In this document: piece after piece, positions 45,574 through 53,104 of the stretch
How the letters are laid out: each line of letters begins with the position of its first letter
Numbering within the stretch: position 1 is the first letter of the stretch
From: Oscillospiraceae bacterium
GTDB lineage: Bacteria > Bacillota > Clostridia > Oscillospirales > Oscillospiraceae
Direction: 5' to 3'
Length of the DNA stretch: 64,000 nucleotides
NCBI GenBank assembly: GCA_020025275.1
Contig: JAHHSI010000002.1
Location: 1-64,000, forward strand
The notes under the pieces: generated by a model
The model's input: only the letters and a program-made list of their open reading frames with translations
Told to the model about the DNA's origin: nothing
The model's database searches: none
Made by a program: the position numbers and the translations under genes

Positions 45574-46778
45574 GAAATATACTCTTTCAGAATATCCGTG
45601 TAGTTCTCGATCACATAGGCCACCTGCTCGTCCGTGAGACAGGTGTGCAGCGGCAGCGAGATCTCGTTTTTGAACCGCTCATAGGCGTTGGGGAAATCCG
45701 CAATGGCAAAGCCCAGATTCCGATACGCTGTATGCATAGGCAGCGGCTTATAGTGGACGTTGCAGGCGATGCCGCGCTCCGCCATCTTAATGATGATCTC
45801 ATTGCGCTGTTCCAGTGTAATGCCGGGCACGCGCGTGAGGTAGAGGTGGCCGGAGGAGGTGTGCTCCTGCGTATAATGCGGCAGCGTCTCTACCCCCAGA
45901 GGACGCAGGGCCGCATCGTAACGACCGATGATCTCCTTGCGGCGTGCCAGCATCCCGGGATAGCGCTTCATCTGCATCAGGCCGATGGCCGCCATCACAT
46001 CCGTCATGTTGCACTTATACCACGGCCCCACAATGTCGTATTCCCAGGCGCCCAGCTGTGTCTTGGCAAGGGCATCCTTTGACTGGCCGTGGAGGCTCAG
46101 CAGCTGCACCTGATGATAGATCTCCTCGTTGTCGATCCCGGGGATCGTCTTCCACGTCAGGGCGCCGCCCTCTGCGGTGGTGAAATTCTTTACCGCATGG
46201 AACGAGAAGGAGGAAAAATCCGCCAGACTGCCCGCCATCCGATTGCCGCAGGAGGCACCGAATGCATGCGCCGTGTCGGCCATGATCGCCACACGGCCCA
46301 ATGCCTGCTGCACCTTGGAGTTGGGGTGGAACAGGTTTTTCTTCCTCTCTACGATCTCATAGAGTCGCTGATAGTCACAGGGAACACCGCCCAGATCTAC
46401 CGGGATGATGGCCTTGGTCTTTTCCGTGATGGCCGCTTCCACCTTGTCATAGTCCATCTCATAGGAATCCGCACGGCTGTCCATCAAAACCAGCGTCGCC
46501 CCTACGTGACACACGATAGAGGCCGAAGCCGTATAGGTATAGGCCGGGACGATCACTTCGTCACCGGGGCCTACGCCCAAGATATGCAGCGCCATCTCTG
46601 CGCAGGCCGTCTGCGAATTTAAGCAGACCGCTTTTTCCGTACCGCAGAATGCAGCGATCTGCCGCTCCAGCTCCTTGGTCCGGGGTCCTGTGGTGATCCA
46701 CCCGGAGCGCAGCGCTTCCGCTACCTCTTGAATTTCCAGCTCCGAAATATCGGGAGGGGAAAAGGGAATATTCATCAT
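45570..46778 (-). CDS. DegT/DnrJ/EryC1/StrS sugar aminotransferase (PglE-like)
   Basis: 402 aa. Features of the family: IPFSPPDISELEIQEV, SGWITTGPRTKELE, the cofactor-binding ADTAHAFGAS, and the Schiff-base Lys in SFHAVKNFTTAEGGA. It aminates a 4-keto sugar nucleotide, most likely the product of the dehydratase gene at 42779, to a UDP-4-amino-4,6-dideoxy-GlcNAc. AAGGAAGG precedes the first of two adjacent ATGs (46778, 46775). It is coupled to the PglC-like gene. No PglD-like acetyltransferase is adjacent. Confidence 0.92.
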   Translation of the reverse strand: MMNIPFSPPDISELEIQEVAEALRSGWITTGPRTKELERQIAAFCGTEKAVCLNSQTACAEMALHILGVGPGDEVIVPAYTYTASASIVCHVGATLVLMDSRADSYEMDYDKVEAAITEKTKAIIPVDLGGVPCDYQRLYEIVERKKNLFHPNSKVQQALGRVAIMADTAHAFGASCGNRMAGSLADFSSFSFHAVKNFTTAEGGALTWKTIPGIDNEEIYHQVQLLSLHGQSKDALAKTQLGAWEYDIVGPWYKCNMTDVMAAIGLMQMKRYPGMLARRKEIIGRYDAALRPLGVETLPHYTQEHTSSGHLYLTRVPGITLEQRNEIIIKMAERGIACNVHYKPLPMHTAYRNLGFAIADFPNAYERFKNEISLPLHTCLTDEQVAYVIENYTDILKEYIS

Positions 46779-46917
46779 TACACACCTTCCTTATCCGACG
46801 AAGTGCCAGTGCCGCTGCAAATCATGCCGCCCTGTGCCCTTCGTACCGCTTGCGATCACCCGGCCCCTGCTATGGGCCTGTGATCTGCAAAAAACAACTG
46901 CTTTTTCATATCCGTCA

Positions 46918-46946
46918 AGTATAGCACAGACTCCCCCTTTTTGCAA
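46918..46946 (-). promoter_or_regulatory. Promoter for the sugar aminotransferase-PglC pair
   Basis: TTGCAA and TATACT on the minus strand with a 17-base spacer. Confidence 0.7.
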
Positions 46947-47127
46947 GTTTCTGCTCCCATACTCCCGCGGACACTTTGTTTGGGCCGTCCCCCATTTCCA
47001 TGAAGTCACTCCCCAACAAAACGCCCCCTCTCCGCATAGTCCCCCGCCGGCAGCAAAGCTGCCGCGGTGATCTGTCTCGCTGATCCATGACCGCACCCGG
47101 ATTTCTTCCCCCATGCAAAAGTTGTCT

Positions 47128-47156
47128 TTGCCTGTTGCCCCCAAGTGTGCTATGAT
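47128..47156 (+). promoter_or_regulatory. Promoter for the GNAT gene
   Basis: TTGCCT, 17-base spacer, TATGAT, about 65 bases before the start codon. Confidence 0.65.
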
Positions 47157-47222
47157 GCAAGTAGACAGAGGGGCACTGTCCCCTCCGGTGCGCTCTCCGA
47201 TAACTGATATTGAGGTGATACG

Positions 47223-47687
47223 ATGGATACGAATTTCTTTGAGATCATCGATTATGAGGACCGCTACAAGCCGGAACTGCTGGCGCTGTCGCTGCCGTGG
47301 CTGGAGGAGTTCCATCTGGCGGAACCGGCCGACTTTGAACAGCTGGAACACCCCGAGCGGATTTTAAACAAGGGCGGCCGCATCCTGCTGGCCCGGGCAA
47401 ACGAGGAAATCATTGGCATGATGATGATCGAGCCCATGGGCGACGGCGTTTGCGAGTTCTTTAAATTCGCCGTAAAGGAGTCGTGGCGCAACCGTGGGGT
47501 CGGTCGGGCACTGATGAACGCCTCCTTGGCGCTGGCTCGATCCATGGGACAGCACAAAGTCGTCCTCACGTCCCACCACGATCTGAAGGCCGCCCTCCAT
47601 GTCTACGAGAGCAGCGGTTTCATCCACCAGCAGCACGATCATGTGGCCTTTGAACTCTCCGATGTCTGTATGCAGCGCGATCTATGA
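47223..47687 (+). CDS. GNAT-family N-acetyltransferase
   Basis: 154 aa. The acetyl-CoA-binding motif A is visible as ESWRNRGVGRALMNASLALA (about 90-109), and the C-terminal YESSGFIHQQ is motif B. The substrate cannot be read. TTGAGGTG precedes the ATG. It is monocistronic with a strong terminator. It is divergent from the sugar aminotransferase. It could in principle be the missing acetyltransferase of that pathway, but PglD enzymes are left-handed beta-helix proteins rather than GNATs, so this is only a possibility. Confidence 0.88.
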   Translation: MDTNFFEIIDYEDRYKPELLALSLPWLEEFHLAEPADFEQLEHPERILNKGGRILLARANEEIIGMMMIEPMGDGVCEFFKFAVKESWRNRGVGRALMNASLALARSMGQHKVVLTSHHDLKAALHVYESSGFIHQQHDHVAFELSDVCMQRDL

Positions 47688-47701
47688 CCCCTGCCATCCT
47701 G

Positions 47702-47731
47702 CAAAAAAGCCTCCCGCCCGGGAGGCTTTTT
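47702..47731. terminator. Bidirectional terminator
   Basis: AAGCCTCCCG and CGGGAGGCTT with A and T runs, between the convergent GNAT and PPC-domain genes. Confidence 0.9.
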
Positions 47732-47745
47732 TCGATCCTGCTTCT

Positions 47746-48141
47746 CTATCGCCGCAGAAAGACGATCTCGTCGTATCCGGTCTGCGGATCTTGCTCCACA
47801 TCGCAGCACCATTCCTCTGTCTCGGCCAGTACCAGCTCGCAGGTGGTATTCACGATGCAGCCCTCCAGAAGATGGCCGCCGATGGTGGACAGATCCTCCT
47901 TGGAAAAGGCCGCATGAAGGTGGCAGCGCCGGGCACTTACCGTCCCCTGTACAGACACGATCTCACAGGGTTCCTCTACCTCCCGGACGGTAACGCCGCT
48001 GGCGTCCCGAAGCCGAACACGGCTGACACAGCCCACGGCCGAGAGCACCACTGCCAGTCCCAAGGACTCCTGATCCGCAATTTCCTGAATCCGGCCCAGC
48101 AGGTCCTCTCCCCGCCGCAGCCGCTGACAAATGATCCGCAT
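47746..48141 (-). CDS. PPC/DUF296-domain protein
   Basis: 131 aa, a single PPC domain: LRRGEDLLGRIQEIA, LSAVGCVSRVRLR, HLHAAFSKED and GGHLLEGCIVNTTCELVL. Bacterial stand-alone PPC proteins form trimers with a possible metal or ligand site near the His residues; in plants the domain is joined to AT-hooks. The cellular role is unknown. It is divergent from the DUF1653 gene. Confidence 0.88.
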   Translation of the reverse strand: MRIICQRLRRGEDLLGRIQEIADQESLGLAVVLSAVGCVSRVRLRDASGVTVREVEEPCEIVSVQGTVSARRCHLHAAFSKEDLSTIGGHLLEGCIVNTTCELVLAETEEWCCDVEQDPQTGYDEIVFLRR

Positions 48142-48166
48142 TTCATCCCCCCTTTTTTCTCCATCA

Positions 48167-48206
48167 TACCACAGACTTTACATCCGCGCCAGCACTGTGG
48201 TATAAT
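48167..48206. promoter_or_regulatory. Divergent promoter region with an 8-bp inverted repeat
   Basis: TTTACA (48177-48182), 18-base spacer and TATAAT (48201-48206) serve the plus-strand DUF1653 gene. The minus strand has TATGAT at 48164-48169. TACCACAG (48167-48174) and CTGTGGTA (48195-48202) are reverse complements that end at the two -10 boxes. Confidence 0.55.
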
Positions 48207-48231
48207 CTGAAAAAACGAGGAGGAGCTATCC

Positions 48232-48444
48232 ATGACCATTACCCCGGGAAAATATCGTCATTTTAAGGGCAATGACTATCAGGTGGTAGGCGTTGCACGG
48301 CACAGCGAGACACTGGAGGAGATGGTGGTGTATCGGGCCCTCTACGGCGAAGGCGGGCTCTGGGTGCGCCCTGCCTCCATGTGGAACGAAATGATCCAGC
48401 GAGATGACTACTGCGGCCCCCGCTTCGTCCGGGTGGAGGAGTGA
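48232..48444 (+). CDS. DUF1653-family small protein
   Basis: 70 aa, the whole DUF1653 domain: PGKYRHFKGNDYQVVGVARHSE, read without its middle as GKYRHFKG and YQVVGVA, then VVYRALYG and WVRPASMWNEMI. It folds as a small beta barrel in known structures; function unknown. GAGGAGG precedes the ATG. It is followed two bases later by the metallopeptidase gene. Confidence 0.9.
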   Translation: MTITPGKYRHFKGNDYQVVGVARHSETLEEMVVYRALYGEGGLWVRPASMWNEMIQRDDYCGPRFVRVEE

Positions 48445-48446
48445 GT

Positions 48447-48968
48447 ATGGGCGTCCCTGCCTATACGCTGATCCGTTCTGACCGCCGCACGATAGCTCTC
48501 CAAATCACTAAGGACGCTCAGGTGGTGGTGCGCGCACCCCAATACACGCCGCAGGCCGTCATCGATCACTTCGTTTCCTCCCACGAGCGCTGGATCCGGC
48601 AGCACCAAGAGCGACAAGTGAGGCACCTTGCCACCCATCCTCCCCACACGGACGAAGAGATTGCAGCGCTGCGTCAGCGCGCCACCCGGGAGATCCCACC
48701 GCTGGTGGCCCACTGGGCCCGCCGTATGGGGCTGCAGCCCACCGGACTGCACATCACCGCTGCCCGCACCCGCTTCGGCAGCTGCAGTGGTAAAAACAGC
48801 CTGAGCTTTTCCCTCTACCTGATGGACTACCCGCAAGAGGCCATCGAGGCTGTAGTCGTTCACGAGCTGGCCCACATCCGCCACAAAAACCACTCCCCGG
48901 CCTTTTATGCTGAGGTAGAGCGCTATCTTCCTGATTACCGCCGCCGCGCTCAACTGCTGAAAAAATGA
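48447..48968 (+). CDS. YgjP-like (DUF45) zinc metallopeptidase
   Basis: 173 aa. The zinc motif VVHELAHIRHKNHSPAFY (HExxH with a downstream His) is at about residues 132-150, preceded by FGSCSGKNSLSFSLYLM, both typical of the YgjP/DUF45 group. It is cytosolic, with unknown substrate. GGAGG lies 7 bases before the ATG at 48447; a GTG at 48441 overlaps the previous stop and is less likely. It forms a two-gene operon with DUF1653. Confidence 0.9.
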   Translation: MGVPAYTLIRSDRRTIALQITKDAQVVVRAPQYTPQAVIDHFVSSHERWIRQHQERQVRHLATHPPHTDEEIAALRQRATREIPPLVAHWARRMGLQPTGLHITAARTRFGSCSGKNSLSFSLYLMDYPQEAIEAVVVHELAHIRHKNHSPAFYAEVERYLPDYRRRAQLLKK

Positions 48969-48998
48969 CAGGGCAGCCCCTGGGGCTGTCCTGTTTTT
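48967..48998 (+). terminator. Terminator after the YgjP-like gene
   Basis: GGCAGCCCC and GGGGCTGTCC with outer CAG/CTG pairing, then TTTTTT; the 5' arm overlaps the stop codon. Confidence 0.85.
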
Positions 48999-49258
48999 TC
49001 GTCGGTGGCAGAGCGCTCGTTCGTCCTGTTCCCGCTTGCTGCGAGAAATTGTCTCAGCAAAATCAATACAAACCGTATATTGTGTACATAATATCACTTT
49101 TCGTATTCATTCGATTCACCCTTTCTTCCACCGTCGAACCTCGTGTTTCTTCGCTGCTTCCGCCGTCTCTTTCCGGCTTTCCCCGCCAAATCGGCGGCAA
49201 ATCGAATACTATTTGTAGAATCGACGTATTATATCACGTTTCGTATCGGATCGATCGG
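48999..49258. other. Gene-free stretch with an imperfect direct repeat
   Basis: No coding frame has a ribosome binding site here. Two similar words of about 27 bases lie at 49091-49117 and 49231-49256 (both start ATATCAC, then TTTCGTAT, then TCGAT). Their origin is unknown. Confidence 0.5.
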
Positions 49259-49286
49259 CAAAAAAGCGCCCCTTCGGGCGCTTTTC
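49259..49286 (-). terminator. Terminator after the YfcE-like gene
   Basis: AAAAGCGCCC and GGGCGCTTTT with a 4-base loop on the minus strand. Confidence 0.9.
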
Positions 49287-49292
49287 CTTGGC

Positions 49293-49838
49293 TCATTTGA
49301 ATTGATAGCAGCGATATTCCGTGCCGTCCAGCTCCTTAAAGACAACGCCCTCAGCATCCAGCATCAGGTAGCCGTGATGGCCTTCATCCTTAGGCAGGGA
49401 GACGGAACCGGGATTGAGGTAGAGAAAATCCTCGTGCTCCGTGCAGGCGGACACATGGGTGTGGCCGTTGAGCAAGATGCCTCCCTTGGCCATCGCCGGC
49501 GGATTCTTCTCCCCCCACTGGTCGCCATGGGTGGCAAAGACCAGACGGCTGCCCAAATCCAACAGCAGGTAGTCGGCCATCACCGGGAACGGAAGCAGCA
49601 TCTGGTCCACCGACGCTTCACAGTTGCCCCGTACCGATACGGTGCAGTCCTTCAATTCACTCAGCAGTGTCACACACTTCTGTGGGTCATGCCCCTCCGG
49701 CAGCGGATTGCGGGGGCCATGGTACAAAATATCACCCAGCAGGAGGAGCCGATCCGCCTTCTCGCGGTGAAAGGCCTCCACCAGCCGTTCACACCAATAG
49801 CCGCTGCCATGTATATCCGATGCAACCATCCATTTCAT
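49293..49838 (-). CDS. YfcE-type metallophosphoesterase
   Basis: 181 aa. Calcineurin-like metal motifs: VASDIHGS, LLGDILYHG, RGNCEAS, THGDQWG and NGHTHVS. YfcE-type enzymes cleave phosphodiesters in vitro; the physiological substrate is unknown. The ATG at 49838 follows AGGAGG at 8 bases. It is one of two such genes in the window (the other at 55179). It is monocistronic. Confidence 0.92.
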   Translation of the reverse strand: MKWMVASDIHGSGYWCERLVEAFHREKADRLLLLGDILYHGPRNPLPEGHDPQKCVTLLSELKDCTVSVRGNCEASVDQMLLPFPVMADYLLLDLGSRLVFATHGDQWGEKNPPAMAKGGILLNGHTHVSACTEHEDFLYLNPGSVSLPKDEGHHGYLMLDAEGVVFKELDGTEYRCYQFK

Positions 49839-49909
49839 ATCTTCATCCTCCTGTGGTCTTAGTGTGTCCATCATAGCACAATCCGGTCGATTCTACCACT
49901 GTTTTTCTG

Positions 49910-49940
49910 AAAAAAGGAGGAGTGCAGCAGCACTCCTCCT
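49910..49940 (-). terminator. Terminator after the LCP gene
   Basis: GGAGGAGTGC and GCACTCCTCC with a short loop, followed by TTTTTT on the minus strand. Confidence 0.9.
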
Positions 49941-49956
49941 CACGGTTTTGCATGAT

Positions 49957-51456
49957 TTACGGGGCCGTGATCGTCTGTCCGTCGCACACCTGCTTCATCA
50001 GTTCCTTGGCCGTATCCACCGTGGATTGATCCGGGTACATAACATAGGCATACTGGCCCATGGAATAGGGAATCTCAGTGCCGCCCGTTCCGTTCACGCT
50101 GTAGGTGACCACATTCCAACGGGCACCGCTGTTGAGCTGATCGCGCACCAGCGAGGCGATCAGGTCGTAGGGTACACTGGTCTGGAAGTTCCCTTCAATG
50201 GACTGCAGAAGGGAGCTGTAGTTCTTCAGGATCTCGGGAGACATGACCTTGTCGATGACCCCCTGAATAACGGCCATCTGGTTGCGGCCACGCTGGCGGT
50301 CGCCCTCGTTGAAGGAATACCGCTCTCGTGCAAAGCGCAGAGCGCTGGCGCCGTCCAGGACATTCTCGCCTTTGTTATAGTGGTATTTGCCTGCGGAAAA
50401 CTCGTAATCGGAGTATACGGTGATCCCGCCCAAACTGTCAATAATATCCTTGAAGCCGCTGAAATTCACACGGAAGAAATAATCCACATCCATGTCATAG
50501 ATCATCCCCACCGTGTCCTTGGACACGTCCACGCCGTAGATCCCGGCGTGGGTCAGCTTGTCCGGAATGCCATCGGAAATGGAGAGCGGCACAAAGTAGT
50601 CCCGTGGCGTAGACACCAGCAGGATCTGATGTGTCTTGGGGTTGATGGTGGCCAGAATATTCACATCGCTGCGGCTGCGGGCCGTTACATCGCCATAGGT
50701 ATCAATGCCGCTGATGTAAACCGTGAACGCATCACTGGCCTGCTGCGGCGGTGCCACAGGCTCCTCAGACTGCTCACGGAATTCCATCTGATACACGGAG
50801 CGCAGCTGCTCACGCAGGCCATCGTAGCCCGGCAGCTCCTCCAGTACTTCCAGATAGCCCTCGCGGGTAACAATGGCATCCACATCCCCGTCCAGCAGCG
50901 CATCCACCAGATCTACCGGTTTTTGACACTTCTTGACAGAAACATCACCGCCGAGCGTTTCCGAGAGGTATTCAAAGACGGAAAGGATATGTTCGTCGCT
51001 GTCCTTCTGATTCTCACCAAAGGTGTAGCCCGCCAGGTCCTCCACGCTCTGGGCCGGATCGTCCTTGCGGACATAGACGTTCACGTGGTCCACCTGCTCG
51101 GAGGTGGTAATGTTGTTGAGGGCTGCCACACCGCGCTGGAGGTAAAGTCCCCCCATGGCCAGCACCGCAGTCACCAAAAGACTCAGAACGAACCCCGTCC
51201 AAAACCGGCCCTTCTTCTCATGGCTGGCCACCAGAAAGATCTCCAACACCAGCAGCACCACCACGGCCACAATCATGGGGGTCAGCAGCTTGCCCGGCAG
51301 CAGCTGCGAACGCAGCAGCACCGTCAGAAAGCCCACATGGACCACGGCGATCAGCACCGCCATCAGGATCCCCGGAGCGGTGAAACGGCGGCGTCCTGCC
51401 GGAATCTCTTCGTTGAATCCGTTCCCCTGCATTTCCTTTTTTCCTTGATCACTCAT
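49957..51456 (-). CDS. LCP-family (LytR-CpsA-Psr) ligase with embedded binding-protein-like domain
   Basis: 499 aa. Three hydrophobic segments (about 28-50, 58-77, 87-107) are followed by a domain of about 110 residues that looks like part of a solute-binding protein (VEDLAGYTFGEN, LLDGDVDAIVTREGYLEVL). The catalytic LCP domain follows (about 240-450), with SRSDVNILATINPKT, STPRDYFVPL, DKLTHAG, GITVYSDYEF and ALRFARERYSF. The Arg/Asp residues that bind the polyprenyl pyrophosphate are present. LCP enzymes attach glycopolymers to peptidoglycan, so this is a candidate ligase for the glycans made in the window. Confidence 0.92.
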   Translation of the reverse strand: MSDQGKKEMQGNGFNEEIPAGRRRFTAPGILMAVLIAVVHVGFLTVLLRSQLLPGKLLTPMIVAVVVLLVLEIFLVASHEKKGRFWTGFVLSLLVTAVLAMGGLYLQRGVAALNNITTSEQVDHVNVYVRKDDPAQSVEDLAGYTFGENQKDSDEHILSVFEYLSETLGGDVSVKKCQKPVDLVDALLDGDVDAIVTREGYLEVLEELPGYDGLREQLRSVYQMEFREQSEEPVAPPQQASDAFTVYISGIDTYGDVTARSRSDVNILATINPKTHQILLVSTPRDYFVPLSISDGIPDKLTHAGIYGVDVSKDTVGMIYDMDVDYFFRVNFSGFKDIIDSLGGITVYSDYEFSAGKYHYNKGENVLDGASALRFARERYSFNEGDRQRGRNQMAVIQGVIDKVMSPEILKNYSSLLQSIEGNFQTSVPYDLIASLVRDQLNSGARWNVVTYSVNGTGGTEIPYSMGQYAYVMYPDQSTVDTAKELMKQVCDGQTITAP

Positions 51457-51514
51457 CCGTTTAAATCTCCCTTATTCATTATCGTACTTTGCAATTCTCG
51501 ACTATATTCTTTAT

Positions 51515-51542
51515 ATTATAATGCTTTCCTGCAAAAATACAA
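51515..51542 (-). promoter_or_regulatory. LCP gene promoter
   Basis: TTGTAT and TATAAT on the minus strand with a 16-base spacer. Confidence 0.6.
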
Positions 51543-51597
51543 TCACAATAAGCACAAAATATCCTACTATATTGGCGAATTTCGACTCAGAACCGAC

Positions 51598-51630
51598 AAA
51601 AAGCAGGCAACGCTTGGCTGCCTGCTTTTG
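51598..51630 (-). terminator. Terminator after the MsmX-like ATPase gene
   Basis: AAAAGCAGGCA and TGCCTGCTTTTT stem on the minus strand. Confidence 0.9.
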
Positions 51631-51650
51631 ATTCTTTCCGGAGGAAGCTT

Positions 51651-52817
51651 TTACCACTCCAGATTTTTCTCGGTTTCCTTGCTGAATACGTGTGCCACGT
51701 TTCCACCGAAGGTCAGGTTGACCTCGCTGCCCATGGGGAAGTGGGCGCTGTCGCCATTGGTGGGAACGATCACGATCAGATCTCTCCCGTTGGCGTCGAT
51801 GTGCAGATGGACGGAGGAGCCCATCATTTCGGACACATCCACCTTACCCTTGATGCCCTCTGCGCACAGCATCAGGTGGTCGGGGCGGACACCCAGAACG
51901 ATGTCCTGCTCGGGCACGTTCTTGGCGGCCAGACGAGCCTGCTTATCCTCGGCCAGCTCCACCGAAATGCTGCCGGTATCCACCACATACTTGCCGTCCT
52001 TCTTCACCAGCTTGGCATCCATCAGGTTCATCTGGGGCGTGCCGATGAAGCCGGCTACAAACAGGTTGGCGGGGTGGTCGAAGACCTCCTGCGGGGTGCC
52101 GATCTGCTGAATGAAACCATCCTTCATGATGACGATCCGGTCGCCCAGTGTCATGGCCTCGGTCTGATCATGGGTCACGTAGATAAAGGTTGTGTTGATG
52201 CGCTCACGCAGCTTGATGATTTCAGCACGCATCTGGTTGCGCAGCTTGGCATCCAGGTTACTCAGCGGCTCATCCATCAGCATGACCTGCGGGTTACGCA
52301 CAATGGCACGGCCGATGGCCACGCGCTGACGCTGACCGCCGGACAGTGCCTTGGGCTTGCGGTCCAGATACTGGGTGATGTCCAGGATCTCCGCCGCACC
52401 GCGGACGCGCTTGTCGATCTCTGCCTTGTCCACCTTCTTCAGCTTCAGGGAGAAGGCCATGTTCTCATACACGGTCATATGGGGATACAGGGCGTAGTTC
52501 TGGAAGACCATGGCGATGTTGCGATCCTTGGGCTCCACATCGTTCATCTTCTTGTCACCGATCCACAGCTCGCCGTCGGAAATATCCTCCAAGCCAGCGA
52601 TCATACGCAGCGTGGTGGACTTACCGCAGCCGGAAGGCCCGACCAGAACGATGAACTCTTTGTCGGCAATGTCCAGGCTGAACTCCTGAACAGCGACAAC
52701 ACCCTCATCCGTGATCTGCAGGTTAGTCTTTTTCTCCGGGGCATCGCCCTTCTTTTTCTTCTTAGGCTCGTTGTTGGGGTAAACCTTCTTCAGATTGACC
52801 AGTCTTACTTCTGCCAT
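51651..52817 (-). CDS. MsmX/UgpC-type sugar ABC transporter ATPase
   Basis: 388 aa. Walker A GPSGCGKSTTLRMIAGL (about 63), Q-loop QNYALYPHMT, signature LSGGQRQRVAIGRA, Walker B VMLMDEPLSNLD, H-loop VTHDQ, and a C-terminal TOBE regulatory domain (about 270-388). An unusual Lys-rich insert (KKKKKGDAPEKK) lies near the N-terminus, within the first beta sheet. No permease or binding protein is nearby, so it is probably a shared ATPase for several carbohydrate importers. The ribosome binding site is weak. Confidence 0.92.
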   Translation of the reverse strand: MAEVRLVNLKKVYPNNEPKKKKKGDAPEKKTNLQITDEGVVAVQEFSLDIADKEFIVLVGPSGCGKSTTLRMIAGLEDISDGELWIGDKKMNDVEPKDRNIAMVFQNYALYPHMTVYENMAFSLKLKKVDKAEIDKRVRGAAEILDITQYLDRKPKALSGGQRQRVAIGRAIVRNPQVMLMDEPLSNLDAKLRNQMRAEIIKLRERINTTFIYVTHDQTEAMTLGDRIVIMKDGFIQQIGTPQEVFDHPANLFVAGFIGTPQMNLMDAKLVKKDGKYVVDTGSISVELAEDKQARLAAKNVPEQDIVLGVRPDHLMLCAEGIKGKVDVSEMMGSSVHLHIDANGRDLIVIVPTNGDSAHFPMGSEVNLTFGGNVAHVFSKETEKNLEW

Positions 52818-53004
52818 ATGCTTTTGACTGTAATCGCCGTGCCTCCGCAAGCAGCGATCTCACGGTGGGCCAACGCACACCGCATTGCGACAGGTCTCCA
52901 CACTGCCGCACCGCCAGTCCCAGCGGACCTTGTTCCTCCTTTAATTTGACCTCCGTGCGCCATAAAGTGGAGTGGCCGCACCGAGGGCGGAATAAGATGC
53001 ATTT

Positions 53005-53033
53005 ATTTTACCATAGCAAAAAGTCAATTGCAA
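53005..53033 (-). promoter_or_regulatory. Promoter for the MsmX-like gene
   Basis: TTGCAA and TAAAAT on the minus strand with a 17-base spacer. The leader of about 180 bases contains no start-codon-led gene. Confidence 0.6.
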
Positions 53034-53057
53034 CGGCGCTCCATGGCCCTTTTCCGC

Positions 53058-53092
53058 AAAAAAGCCCGTGAAATCGTAGAATTTCACGGGCT
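53058..53092 (-). terminator. Terminator after the AspT-like gene
   Basis: GAGCCCGTGAAAT and ATTTCACGGGCT stem followed by TTTTTT on the minus strand. Confidence 0.9.
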
Positions 53093-53104
53093 CTTTTCGT
53101 CATT

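Larger units (their letters stand above)
46779..47222. other. Intergenic region with divergent promoters
   Basis: About 440 bases between the divergent aminotransferase and GNAT genes. Apart from the two promoters listed separately I see nothing gene-like. The aminotransferase leader is about 130 bases long. Confidence 0.6.

Noticed and set aside
52800..53000. An open minus-strand frame in the MsmX leader that reads protein-like (VKLKEEQGPLGLAVRQCGDL)
   Set aside because: No ATG, GTG or TTG start with a proper ribosome binding site; it runs into the ATPase gene in another frame. Possibly chance or a remnant.
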